Shown here: positions 30,833 to 39,584 of the stretch, piece after piece | Layout of the letters: each line of letters starts with the position of its first letter | How positions within the stretch are numbered: position 1 is the stretch's first letter | Assembly: GCA_904501735.1 (NCBI GenBank) | Contig: CAJGBY010000003.1 | Location: 1 to 64,000 of the forward strand | DNA length: 64,000 bases | Source: an uncultured Muribaculaceae bacterium | Lineage (GTDB): Bacteria > Bacteroidota > Bacteroidia > Bacteroidales > Muribaculaceae | Direction: 5' to 3' | Made by a program: the position numbers and the translations under genes | The notes under the pieces: model-generated | The model's input: the letters and a program-made list of their open reading frames with translations, nothing else | What the model was told of the DNA's origin: nothing | The model's database searches: none

Positions 30833-31243
30833 ATGGCAAAGAAAAAGGTAGATGCAAAGTACGCGGCAGAGTGCCGTAAGTTTTTGGCAGAAGTGTCAGC
30901 TCAACCCGATGTGCGTGAAGTGAGCCAAGGCGTGCTGATGAAATATATCGAACAAGGAACAGGAGAGGTGTGCCCTCGTGCTAATAATGTGGTAACAGTG
31001 AAATATCGTGGTACACTCATCGATGGTACCGAATTTGACTCAAACATGAATGACTGCTATCCTGCAGCATTCCGCTTGAAGGACTTGATAGTGGGTTGGC
31101 AAATCGTGCTTACTCAAATGGTGGCTGGCGACAAGGTGATGGTGTATATCCCATCGGAAATGGGCTATGGCGATCGTCGCGAAGGTAATATCCCTGGTGG
31201 TTCAGCTTTAATATTTGAAATACATTTGGAAGGTGTGATGTAA
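30833..31243 (+). CDS. FKBP-type peptidyl-prolyl cis-trans isomerase
   Basis: The 136-residue protein is an FKBP-type prolyl isomerase. An N-terminal helical stretch (about 1-35) precedes one FKBP domain with VTVKYRGTLIDGTEFDSN, DLIVGWQIVLTQMVAGDKVMVYIPSEMGYGDR and IPGGSALIFEIHLE. It has no signal peptide, so it should act in the cytoplasm on newly made proteins. It is transcribed alone, with its own promoter and a strong terminator. Confidence 0.94.
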   Translation: MAKKKVDAKYAAECRKFLAEVSAQPDVREVSQGVLMKYIEQGTGEVCPRANNVVTVKYRGTLIDGTEFDSNMNDCYPAAFRLKDLIVGWQIVLTQMVAGDKVMVYIPSEMGYGDRREGNIPGGSALIFEIHLEGVM

Positions 31244-31263
31244 AATAGGTCATAAAAAGAAAT

Positions 31264-31311
31264 AAATGCGGAGTGATGGTATGTTAGGCCTTCACTCCGC
31301 ATTTGTTTTTT
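31264..31311 (+). terminator. Terminator after the FKBP gene
   Basis: AAATGCGGAGTGA (31264-31276) pairs perfectly with TCACTCCGCATTT (31292-31304) across a 15-nt loop, followed by GTTTTTT. Confidence 0.85.
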
Positions 31312-31430
31312 AGACATAAGGGAAGATTCTTATTAGACAAAAGGACAAAAGAATCTAAAAATGGAATGCGTTGCACAAGGTGCAACATACTTTCAAAGCA
31401 TCTGAAATGAAGTTTATCTATGTCGAAGGC
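31312..31430. repeat. Non-coding element A at the right-hand side of the FKBP gene (relative of 39711-39812)
   Basis: It contains GACATAAG, then TTATTAGACAAAAGGACA, then an A-rich AATGG, then a perfect hairpin GTTGCAC-aag-GTGCAAC, then TTTATCT and TATGTC. The same order of blocks, with a different hairpin sequence, recurs at 39711-39812. No gene is seen in it. Confidence 0.6.
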
Positions 31431-31466
31431 ATCTATATACAATAAAATGGCTCAATTGTTGTTATT

Positions 31467-33467
31467 TTACCACCATTCAACTTCTCCATTTGAATATCGG
31501 AATGGGCGATAACCAATGCGACCAGAGTTATTGGCAGGCCTTACAACCAACAAAGCACCTTTAGGCACATTATCAAACTTTATCGGTTTACCTCCATTTT
31601 TTCTATCTATGGATTTCCACTTTCCATTCCAATAGCACAATTCATATTCTACACCTTCACTAAATTCATTGCTAAGATATGGACAGAATCGTACTTCTGT
31701 CACATTAGTGTTTTCTCCCAACTCGAATTCAATATAATTACTATTGGTTTCGTTGCAATATCCTGTTGACGAATATTTATCTAATAACATAGATGCATTC
31801 TCTCCTCTCATTGAGGAAGGCAAACTATTCTTGATTACTATATTTTCTATCTTCTTTAAGCCTTTTTTAGTAGTTGTGTAAAATTCAATACGACCCAAAG
31901 CTATTCTTTTTCGTGGCGTTATCATTTTCACAGTTTTTGTTGCCTTATCACATTGTGATTTCACACAAATAGTGTTTAGTTCCAATCCTTTAGGGAATTT
32001 GCATATTGTATCATTATCATCACTCAACAAAACTGTACCACTTATATCTTCAAAAAACGTTTTTGTTTTCACAAATGCTAAAGCTCCCGAAAAATGGCTG
32101 ACAACAATACTTTCTGTTTCTTTTTTTGGCTCAATATATTCTATTTTGCCACTCTTATTCACAATAATAGGATCTCCACATGGTAACATCACCCCATTTT
32201 TGCAATACATCGGAAGATATAGCACTTCTTTCCCCATTTCCAAGAATACAGCCCTCCCATTCTGTACCTTTCCCCATTGAACTGGGGACCAACTGCCATA
32301 GTTAAGCACGCACAGATAAACGTATCTCACCGATTTATCTAAATTCTCAAAATCAAGTGTTACATCTGTTGTTTCAAAATACTCTTTCGACACATCTTTC
32401 TTACGTTCGTTCTTAAAGAAAACAGGAATGTTTGCAATATCCTCATTCTCGTCAGCCATTGGTCCTTCTATGTATCTTCTGTAGGTGTGGCGATACACTT
32501 TAGGCAATCGATAACGCCCCCACACGCTATCACACTCCTTATTATTGTAAATTCGCTTGTATTTCCAACGATCATTGTCCCAAAAGGATTCAAATGCGTA
32601 AGATTCCCCATTTTTTATAACTACATTCCACGTATGAGAATTATTTCTATTACCCCACGCAGGGACAAAATCGGTTGCAGAAGCCATACCAAGCGACGAT
32701 AATAAAATGGTATTAAACCAACAACGTTGTTCACACAACCCATGCCGTAATCGTTCCATAGCGAGCGGACTTAATACCGGTATACTCATTCCGGCAAAAC
32801 CTGAATGAGTTATGTGGCTATACTCACACATCAAGCTATCCACTTCATCGGTTAATTCTTTGTTTTCATTTACAAAGAATCGACCTTTATGCCGTTCCCA
32901 AAACTCGTGCCTTGCACTTTCTGCTATCAGTCCGTTTCTTTGTCTGTAGGGTAATATATATTCACAAAATTCATCAAATGAACATAATCGAGAATACACA
33001 TTCTTTTGCCACGCCTCAAAAGCGAATTCTATTTCATTTATCAAATATTCCGACGATATATTTTGCAAATCCATCACTGCCGGGTAATCCAATTTGTCTC
33101 TATTCTTTTCACTATAATCTGCCCATAGGCTATCCACTTGCCTATCCCACACATCCATTTTTCCATAATCAAAAATGTGTGTTAATGAGTCATAGCTATG
33201 CACACGCATCAAGGAATCATATTTGTTATAAAAATCATCGCAAGCAGTTTCTATCTTGCTATCATAGCCGTATGCACCCACCATATTCACTATAAGAAAT
33301 CTCGCAGCCTCATATTTCAGTTTATCATTCTGATAATGACTTAACACTTTTTCCAATTCTACACGATTCTTTCCCGATTGCATTAATGCTTCTTCCAATT
33401 CTACATCACCACTGCAACCACAAAAAACAAATACAATCAATATAATAACATATACAATCCTATTCAT
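31467..33467 (-). CDS. Transglutaminase-like lipoprotein
   Basis: The 666-residue protein starts with a lipoprotein signal (FVFCGCSG, lipidation at C16 or C18), so it is probably outer-membrane- or periplasm-anchored. A helical region (about 25-240) leads to a transglutaminase/papain-like core: GLCEQRCWFNTILLSSLGMA (candidate nucleophile C245 or C249), NNSHTWNVVI (His278) and ESYAFESFWD (acidic third residue). The C-terminal half (about 340-666) is β-rich, ends like a carbohydrate-binding or discoidin-like module (YIEFELGENTNVTEVRFCPY) and may bind a glycan. It overlaps the O-antigen-ligase-like gene by 4 bp (ATGA), so the two are translationally coupled. The true reaction (protease, amidase or cross-linker) is unknown. 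Confidence 0.72.
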   Translation of the reverse strand: MNRIVYVIILIVFVFCGCSGDVELEEALMQSGKNRVELEKVLSHYQNDKLKYEAARFLIVNMVGAYGYDSKIETACDDFYNKYDSLMRVHSYDSLTHIFDYGKMDVWDRQVDSLWADYSEKNRDKLDYPAVMDLQNISSEYLINEIEFAFEAWQKNVYSRLCSFDEFCEYILPYRQRNGLIAESARHEFWERHKGRFFVNENKELTDEVDSLMCEYSHITHSGFAGMSIPVLSPLAMERLRHGLCEQRCWFNTILLSSLGMASATDFVPAWGNRNNSHTWNVVIKNGESYAFESFWDNDRWKYKRIYNNKECDSVWGRYRLPKVYRHTYRRYIEGPMADENEDIANIPVFFKNERKKDVSKEYFETTDVTLDFENLDKSVRYVYLCVLNYGSWSPVQWGKVQNGRAVFLEMGKEVLYLPMYCKNGVMLPCGDPIIVNKSGKIEYIEPKKETESIVVSHFSGALAFVKTKTFFEDISGTVLLSDDNDTICKFPKGLELNTICVKSQCDKATKTVKMITPRKRIALGRIEFYTTTKKGLKKIENIVIKNSLPSSMRGENASMLLDKYSSTGYCNETNSNYIEFELGENTNVTEVRFCPYLSNEFSEGVEYELCYWNGKWKSIDRKNGGKPIKFDNVPKGALLVVRPANNSGRIGYRPFRYSNGEVEWW

Positions 33468-35140
33468 GCTCCTTGTGCTTTAATAATCCGCTTAGCTTCT
33501 ATCTTCATTCGTTCACTCTCCCTTGTTTCCTTTTTCAAAGGCATACCGAGCATATATTGAGCTGTTTCAATAGCTTTCACATCTTGGTTACTCAATTTAT
33601 ATAATTTCAGCAGTTTATATTGAGGTGTAATATATGCAGGCAACATATAAGAAACCAGTTTATAACAAAACTCTGCATTATCATATTCCGCTGTTTTTTC
33701 ATAGCATTTTCCAAGGTCATAATACACTTCGGGCGAAGCTTGAAGTTCTCGCATTCTATCCAGGATGGGTATAGCCTCAGCATAATTGCCTGTTTCATAT
33801 AATAGTCTGCCATACCTCGACACAAGCATTGGTTCATTTTTAATGTTATGAAAATTGGATTTCACATATTCCTTTTCACTTATCTCCCAACAATATTCTT
33901 TCAGTGCATCATCAAATCTTTTAAATTCCCACCACTTCACACCTGCCACACTCAATAAGGCAACCACTATTATCACTGTTATGTATTTGGCGCATTTATG
34001 TCGCAGATATAATACAGTTTTCCCCTTTCCTGTAGCAAGCAATAGGGTAAATATGGTAAGTGTTACAATATTTGAGAAAGGATAGGAGAACATCCCGAAT
34101 ACAAGTATACACATCACGCCCACCGAGGGTGTACCACCTATTCCATTACAAGCAAAATAAGTCACCACCACACTCAAAAACAATATTACCCCTATCACTC
34201 CATAAGAACAAAGTATATCCAACAATTCATTAAAAGCATAATTATTGTTTGCTGTGATAAGACGTTCTTTTTCTGTTCCTCCATTTTGAAAATAATCGGC
34301 TTGATAGTGCATATATTCTCGTCGCACTGCATCAGTTCCCGCTCCTGTTAATGTGTTTTCCTTTGATATATTTCCACACACTTTCCATATCAGTACGCGA
34401 GCGTCTGCCGACACCGGTTTATGGTTGTAGAGCGGAATAGCAACCCATATCGCCACCACTCCTACCACTACCATTTTCCAAAATCTTTTTAGCCTCCATT
34501 CCCTCAGCAATATTATTATCACACCAATGCCAAATGCAACCCACGAAGCACGTGAATCGGATAATATCAAAACAGGAAGCATATATGCGATACACACCAC
34601 TAGCACCCAACGTACAGCATTTGATTTTAATTTCAATTCACTCACTGCTACAGCAATTGACACAGCTACGATACAACCGAGCAATGCAGGATTTCCAAAA
34701 CTGCCTGTACAAGCAAATGCACTATGGTTAGAGCGTAGAACGCCCGCAAGTTGAAGATAAGCAATTGTGCTCTGCACCACTCCGCACAGCAATATCCCTA
34801 TTGCAATTGCCTTAATCGAGTTTTTTTCATCAGTTTTTACAATAAGATAAAGAAATACAAGTAGGCTATATAGCAAATAGCGTTCTGTTATAATTCCTGA
34901 CGATTGAATATCTCTCACAAGCACATATGAGCAAAAAAGCAAAACAATTAGATCAATAATATTTACTCGAACTGGAGTTTTTTGATTAAGAATATTCACG
35001 CAAAGCATCACTGCACTTATGGCTACAAGCATTGCAAGAAAAAGCAAATTACCAGAATCGGCAGTTCTGCCCACCAAAGGCAGAACTGTCATAATTCCAG
35101 TAATTAGAATTAAAGAAATCTTTTTTTCTTTAGAATCCAT
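33464..35140 (-). CDS. O-antigen ligase/Wzy family membrane protein with C-terminal TPR
   Basis: The 558-residue protein has about 10-12 transmembrane helices (residues about 9-405) and a soluble TPR-like tail (about 430-545). It shows the O-antigen ligase/polymerase landmarks GSFGNPALLG, ILSDSRASWVAF, ADARVLIWK, GAGTDAVRREY and NNYAFNELLDILCSYGVIG. Family members transfer undecaprenyl-linked glycans to lipid A, to each other or to proteins; a fused TPR tail is common in the protein O-glycosylating and Bacteroidota forms. No glycosyltransferase cluster is present. Coupling to the transglutaminase-like lipoprotein suggests a shared envelope substrate (inference). It starts 8 bp after the previous stop. 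Confidence 0.82.
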   Translation of the reverse strand: MDSKEKKISLILITGIMTVLPLVGRTADSGNLLFLAMLVAISAVMLCVNILNQKTPVRVNIIDLIVLLFCSYVLVRDIQSSGIITERYLLYSLLVFLYLIVKTDEKNSIKAIAIGILLCGVVQSTIAYLQLAGVLRSNHSAFACTGSFGNPALLGCIVAVSIAVAVSELKLKSNAVRWVLVVCIAYMLPVLILSDSRASWVAFGIGVIIILLREWRLKRFWKMVVVGVVAIWVAIPLYNHKPVSADARVLIWKVCGNISKENTLTGAGTDAVRREYMHYQADYFQNGGTEKERLITANNNYAFNELLDILCSYGVIGVILFLSVVVTYFACNGIGGTPSVGVMCILVFGMFSYPFSNIVTLTIFTLLLATGKGKTVLYLRHKCAKYITVIIVVALLSVAGVKWWEFKRFDDALKEYCWEISEKEYVKSNFHNIKNEPMLVSRYGRLLYETGNYAEAIPILDRMRELQASPEVYYDLGKCYEKTAEYDNAEFCYKLVSYMLPAYITPQYKLLKLYKLSNQDVKAIETAQYMLGMPLKKETRESERMKIEAKRIIKAQGA

Positions 35141-35148
35141 TTAATAAA

Positions 35149-35865
35149 TTATGAGAATCCTATTTTTAGCGGATGTTTTTGTAATTGAATATTCATTACT
35201 TTGTTTATCAGATTGTGATAGAATATTCTAGTATCTCTATGGTATTTATAATAATGTTGAACATGTTTATAATTAGTGTGATATCTGCGGTATATTTCGG
35301 TGTCAAAGTTATAATTCGATTGGAAAGTACCATCAACCACACCATAAGAATCGGATACTCCCATTACTTGCCCTTTGAAAACATCATTCTCATATACCGA
35401 AGCTACAAGCAAAATTCCGACTAGATTTGAGTTAATATTTATTCTATATGAAAGACTGTCATTCTCTAAAAATGATATAGGAGTAGTTACTACTCTACAA
35501 AAAGTGTATTTATCAACACCCAAAATTTTCAATTCAGAGAATAATTCTCCATTATTAGTTGCTACTTTTAATGGTATTATTAATGATGCTTCAAAAGTGG
35601 TATCACTTACAAAATATGCATCATTCCACACTGGAGTAGCTCTATATGGTTCTGGGGCTATAGTGTCACCCAAAAGAGCGTTAATCTCAAGTGGTAACAT
35701 TACCTTGTTGTCTTGTGCTTTTAGTGTCTTTTTTGCATATTGCAAAGTGCTTTTTTGTTCATTATTTAAATGTTCTGCATTTATTGAAATAACATCTTGT
35801 GCCATTGCGCTAAAAGCTCCTACAATAACTACTATAGCAGTTAATATTAATCTTTTTACGTTCAT
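35149..35865 (-). CDS. Secreted protein of unknown function
   Basis: This 238-residue protein has a clear signal peptide (about 1-21, ending AMA-Q). I do not recognise a family. The mature part is β-rich in the middle (IIPLKVATNNGELFSELKILGVDKYTFCRVV) and ends in a His/Tyr-rich stretch, TEIYRRYHTNYKHVQHYYKYHRDTRIFYH. The start is set at ATG 35865 (MNVKRLIL), which begins the signal peptide; a longer frame to 35934 runs through the promoter. It is followed after 8 bp by the O-antigen-ligase-like gene and probably belongs to that operon. Confidence 0.7.
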   Translation of the reverse strand: MNVKRLILTAIVVIVGAFSAMAQDVISINAEHLNNEQKSTLQYAKKTLKAQDNKVMLPLEINALLGDTIAPEPYRATPVWNDAYFVSDTTFEASLIIPLKVATNNGELFSELKILGVDKYTFCRVVTTPISFLENDSLSYRININSNLVGILLVASVYENDVFKGQVMGVSDSYGVVDGTFQSNYNFDTEIYRRYHTNYKHVQHYYKYHRDTRIFYHNLINKVMNIQLQKHPLKIGFS

Positions 35866-35894
35866 AATTAATCTGTTTAATAGGTTGATATTTG

Positions 35895-35924
35895 CAAATA
35901 TAGTAAAAATAAATTTTACGCAAA
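35895..35924 (-). promoter_or_regulatory. Promoter of the secreted-protein/ligase/transglutaminase operon
   Basis: The minus strand has TTTG (35921-35924) and TATATTTG (35895-35902) separated by 18 nt; the leader is about 26 nt. Confidence 0.55.
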
Positions 35925-35948
35925 ATGAACTCATGCATTTATATTCTA

Positions 35949-37418
35949 TTAATTAGAATCAACTAATAAAACATTTTGTATCGCTAAATTCTCATAGTTG
36001 TTGAAATAATCTTTTTGAACTACGTAGATTTTATAGTCATTGTGATGAGCATAGATAAGATCTCCATCGTATTGAATACCAAACACCGTAATATAACTAT
36101 TACTAAATTTTACAATAACAGGATACCCTGCAGCTACGGAATTCTTTATATTAGCTGAAGTAAATACATCAAAGTTGTTTTTTATAAAATCACTATCTTT
36201 ATTAAATTCAATGTTTTCATTTGGAATAGTTTGGTATGTTTGAATATAATAAAAATATAAATCATCTTGAGTTAATGTTGAGTCAAGAATATAACAAGCC
36301 GTTTCCAATGCAGACAAAAAACTACAATTATACATATTTTCTATGCAAAAATACACACCAGGTAAAATTAGATAATCTTTGTGATTAAATTTATATTCTG
36401 TTGGAGTGGTATTCTTTTCACAAATACAATAATATTCTTCACAAACCTCGCATAGTTCTAGTGCAGGAGGTGGTGTAGGATTGTTGCAAACGCAGAAATA
36501 TCTGCCACAAATTGAGCATTGAGAACATCCGCATCCACCATCACTAATACCGCAATTGGGACATGGTTCTTTATCCTCTTCACATATACAATTAAATTTC
36601 CAATTCTCACATTTCTCACAATATTCGAATAGATTTCCACAAATGCATTCAGTTTGAAAGCACAAAGAGCACACATCGTCTTCACTACGGGTGCTATAAG
36701 TCGTGCTTCTGGATTGATTCGCATTTTGCAAATTGAAACTCAATGATAATCCTTTGTGTTCGTGATTATGATTGTGATTTTCGGTACAGTTATAATCGTG
36801 GCACTCTGTAGTGGCTGGTGCAAAGTAGTGTCCCAACACACCTTCGTTATACAAAAAGCCCTTCATCACTTCGCCATTTAAGCGTGATGACACAATGAGA
36901 CCAGTGAAATCTAATTCGGTTGGGTTATATCTCATTTCTTGTTCAATATCGTCAAATGTTGAAGCGTAACTGCTTTCAGGCATATACGATAGCACATAAA
37001 TACCATTTTCGCCCTCGCTTGGTTTTACTATCATTCGTGAAAATACTTTTGCAAATTGATACGAAGTTTCTTCGCCATCTGTAATAGACAATGTAGAGCG
37101 AATGTCTTCGTCGCATTTTAGAGGAACTATAACTATAGTTTCATTGCCTTGTTGGTAAGTAAATGTTTCGTCCCACAATGGTTCTAAATCGGCAAGATAA
37201 GAAAACGAACTTCTTGAAGCATTATTTTTGTTCGCTTTGGGATTAGGCAAGCATACCGAACTTCCTTGATTTTGATAAATTTGTTTCGCCACAGCCACAA
37301 GTTTTGCGTTGTTTTGCATTGTATCTTTGTCATAACTCAAATCTTCAGAACAAGAGATTAGCACAGATGATGTTACTGCTATAAGACATAATAGCAGACT
37401 TAACGTTTTTATTTTCAT
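35949..37418 (-). CDS. Lipoprotein with five cysteine knuckles and a degenerate C39-like domain
   Basis: This is a 489-residue lipoprotein (lipobox LISC, C23). An N-terminal β-domain (about 35-205) is followed by a histidine-rich HNHNHEH cluster (215-221). Five C-x2-C-x4/6-C-x-C units then lie in 84 residues (250-260, 267-279, 286-298, 301-311, 323-333), like small metal-binding knuckles. The last ~135 residues resemble a papain-like C39 fold (NCSFLSALETACYILD, GYPVIVKFSNSYITVFGIQYDG, LIYAHHNDYKIYVVQKDYF). C365 is a possible nucleophile, but the usual His is not where expected. I know no named family for the whole protein. Metal binding outside the cytoplasm is an inference from the Cys and His pattern. 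Confidence 0.7.
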   Translation of the reverse strand: MKIKTLSLLLCLIAVTSSVLISCSEDLSYDKDTMQNNAKLVAVAKQIYQNQGSSVCLPNPKANKNNASRSSFSYLADLEPLWDETFTYQQGNETIVIVPLKCDEDIRSTLSITDGEETSYQFAKVFSRMIVKPSEGENGIYVLSYMPESSYASTFDDIEQEMRYNPTELDFTGLIVSSRLNGEVMKGFLYNEGVLGHYFAPATTECHDYNCTENHNHNHEHKGLSLSFNLQNANQSRSTTYSTRSEDDVCSLCFQTECICGNLFEYCEKCENWKFNCICEEDKEPCPNCGISDGGCGCSQCSICGRYFCVCNNPTPPPALELCEVCEEYYCICEKNTTPTEYKFNHKDYLILPGVYFCIENMYNCSFLSALETACYILDSTLTQDDLYFYYIQTYQTIPNENIEFNKDSDFIKNNFDVFTSANIKNSVAAGYPVIVKFSNSYITVFGIQYDGDLIYAHHNDYKIYVVQKDYFNNYENLAIQNVLLVDSN

Positions 37419-37454
37419 TGTTTTAATTTTAATGTTTAGTTAATTATTTAGTTT

Positions 37455-37805
37455 TTATTTTATTTCTTCTTGCAGATATCCTTCGTAGACGATGCCGTCA
37501 GCAGTTTCAAGAATAATAAGGTTACATTCCTTGTCGCAGAACACTCTGTTAAGGTTGAATGTCAAGTTGTTTACACTATGCACAGTTTCGCCGTCAGCGT
37601 AATAAACCGTTAGCACACCTACACTATGCATTGTCACATCTATGATATGCTCTTCGGTGTCATACCACGCTTCAGGATCCATCACAAGCTCTCGCTTAAT
37701 TGGTATATCTCTACGCTTTAATATAATTTGCTTAAAATCTTTTGCTTGTAAAAAGCTGAAGATTAAACAACTGAAAATAAATGTAATAATTAATTTCTTT
37801 TTCAT
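37455..37805 (-). CDS. Small secreted protein, DUF3244-like
   Basis: This 116-residue protein has a signal peptide (about 1-21, ending LQA-K). The mature domain is a short β-sandwich-like sequence (IIDVTMHSVGVLTVYYADGETVHSVNNLTFNLNRVFCDKECNLIILETADGIVYEGYL). It resembles the DUF3244 secreted proteins common in gut Bacteroidales, often found beside TPR regulators as here. Function is unknown. It lies 36 bp upstream of the cysteine-knuckle lipoprotein on the same strand and has a good promoter. Confidence 0.65.
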   Translation of the reverse strand: MKKKLIITFIFSCLIFSFLQAKDFKQIILKRRDIPIKRELVMDPEAWYDTEEHIIDVTMHSVGVLTVYYADGETVHSVNNLTFNLNRVFCDKECNLIILETADGIVYEGYLQEEIK

Positions 37806-37828
37806 TTCACAGTAAAATTTGTTTACTG

Positions 37829-37860
37829 CAAAATTACCCCACTTTTATTTATCTTACAAA
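37829..37860 (-). promoter_or_regulatory. Promoter of the DUF3244-like gene
   Basis: The minus strand has TTTG (37857-37860) and TAATTTTG (37829-37836), spaced by 20 nt, with a leader of about 20 nt. Confidence 0.65.
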
Positions 37861-37924
37861 AAACAAGCGTTCGTAATTACACGACGTAACACATTCAGCA
37901 TAAGCACCTTACTTACTTTCAGCT

Positions 37925-39571
37925 TTAATCCACCCTATTTTGGCCTATTTTTTTCGATATAAATTCATCTATAGACATTGATATGTCCATTTTCTTTGCT
38001 ATTGCCTCTTTTCTCTTATAAATAGAATTCTTATGAGCATATCCTAAACAAATACTCATATCAATATATGAAAAATCACAACATATCATTGCTATAATTC
38101 TCAAGTCATCAAAAGATAATACGGAATATTCTTGTTTTAATTTTGTTATAAAATCATTGTAATGTTTGTCTACAAATGACATTAATTCTTCACCCAATTC
38201 ATTATTGTTATTTTTTATAATTTTATCTATATCTCTAATTTTCGTTTTGAACAATTTTGGATTATGTTCAAAATTGTCTACGCAGTCTTTTAATTCTTTA
38301 ATTATAGTTATATATGATTTTGATAATTGTTGAATTCGCATATTATCTACACTTTTTTCAGCGCATATAATACTTTGTTTTTCATCTTTAAGTTGACTTG
38401 CAAGTTTTTTATAATAATTCACCCTATTTTTTTCTTCTTTATAAGTATAGCCATCATAAATTATAATTGCAATTAAGAGTACAAATAATATATATTGCAT
38501 CGCTACTTTCTTCTCTAACTTTCCTACATCATTCTTTAAGCTATTTTGTTTATATAAATTTTCAGCTTTTTCTATCCGGTTTTCTCTATCTGATAATATA
38601 TTTGATGCTCTATCTTCTTTTTCTTTAATCAAAAAATAAGCTCGATTCATATCCTGTTTTAACACTGAAATAATCTCACTCACAAAGATTCTCATTACGA
38701 TTTTTGAATCTTCCTGTGGATGCTCCGCTGTTTTATCGAAGTAGAATTGGGCTGAATCTGCCATTCCTATTTTTGCATAGGAATAAGCAAGGTCATAGTA
38801 TATATCATCATCGATATAGTCGGTGCCATTATTGGCAAGATAATCCAACGACAATGCTTTCGATTCTGCGTACAGTGAATCTTCATTATATGCCCTTGCA
38901 AGCATTTCTGTTGAAGAATACAACTCTATTTCATCATTAAGCTCTTTTGCCAACGTGATTGCCTGATGAAGATAATAATAAGCACTATCCATATTGCACT
39001 GTCTATATCCTCCTCCTATGCTGCTAAGGCACATTAGTTCGTAACTCTTGCTACCTGCTTTGCGAAAATAGTGTAATGCTCGGCGTTCTTTCTCCAATGT
39101 TTCATCGTTATCGGCATAATTAAGGGCATACAGCATTGCCATTCGCAAGTTGGCTTGACCGAGATTCATATAATCATCGGGCGAAGCATTATCTTCGGCT
39201 CGCTTATACCACTCCATAGCCTCTTGCTCCTTACCGAGTTCTTGCATCACAGCACCCTTGTAGATAAGTGTGCGGGTGTTGAGTTCACGATTGTGATTAT
39301 CGGAATAGTGGTGTAAAGCGATATTTATAAGCGAATCATTGGGTATGCTATCGAAATTCTTGTATTGAGCTTGTGTGTAGAGCAAGGCATAATAAGCCTT
39401 GTCGGAACTGCGAGTCAATTCGTGTGGATCTATCCCTTTTAACACAATAAAAGCGCTATCGGCACATTCATCGATTAATTTGTCGGCAAGCACGAGACGA
39501 CTATCGACCGAGCGACTACACCCAGCCAATAGCATCATCATGACTAATATTACACCTACAAGATGCTTCAT
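37925..39571 (-). CDS. TPR-containing membrane regulator with C-terminal HTH-like domain
   Basis: The 548-residue protein has a lipoprotein-like signal (MLLAGCS). A tetratricopeptide-repeat region (about 30-300) is followed by a coiled coil (about 310-350), one transmembrane helix (YILFVLLIAIIIYDGY, about 355-372), a second coiled coil and a C-terminal helical domain (SVLSFDDLRIIAMICCDFSYIDMSICLGYAHKNSIYKRKEAIAKKM) that looks like a LuxR-type helix-turn-helix. This architecture is frequent among Bacteroidota signalling proteins that sense in the periplasm and act on DNA in the cytoplasm. It probably controls the adjacent secreted proteins. A TATCTTTG element lies 6 bp before the ATG, so the message should be nearly leaderless. 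Confidence 0.78.
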   Translation of the reverse strand: MKHLVGVILVMMMLLAGCSRSVDSRLVLADKLIDECADSAFIVLKGIDPHELTRSSDKAYYALLYTQAQYKNFDSIPNDSLINIALHHYSDNHNRELNTRTLIYKGAVMQELGKEQEAMEWYKRAEDNASPDDYMNLGQANLRMAMLYALNYADNDETLEKERRALHYFRKAGSKSYELMCLSSIGGGYRQCNMDSAYYYLHQAITLAKELNDEIELYSSTEMLARAYNEDSLYAESKALSLDYLANNGTDYIDDDIYYDLAYSYAKIGMADSAQFYFDKTAEHPQEDSKIVMRIFVSEIISVLKQDMNRAYFLIKEKEDRASNILSDRENRIEKAENLYKQNSLKNDVGKLEKKVAMQYILFVLLIAIIIYDGYTYKEEKNRVNYYKKLASQLKDEKQSIICAEKSVDNMRIQQLSKSYITIIKELKDCVDNFEHNPKLFKTKIRDIDKIIKNNNNELGEELMSFVDKHYNDFITKLKQEYSVLSFDDLRIIAMICCDFSYIDMSICLGYAHKNSIYKRKEAIAKKMDISMSIDEFISKKIGQNRVD

Positions 39572-39576
39572 AAATG

Positions 39577-39584
39577 CAAAGATA
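39577..39584 (-). promoter_or_regulatory. -7 element abutting the TPR regulator start codon
   Basis: The minus strand reads TATCTTTG; its last G is 6 bp from the ATG at 39571, which starts a clear signal peptide. Confidence 0.55.

Noticed and set aside
31467..39571. Bacteriocin or lanthipeptide cluster in the accessory segment
   Set aside because: No precursor peptide with a leader, no lanthionine or radical-SAM maturase, and no peptide-exporting ABC transporter is present; the C39-like domain lacks a clear catalytic His.
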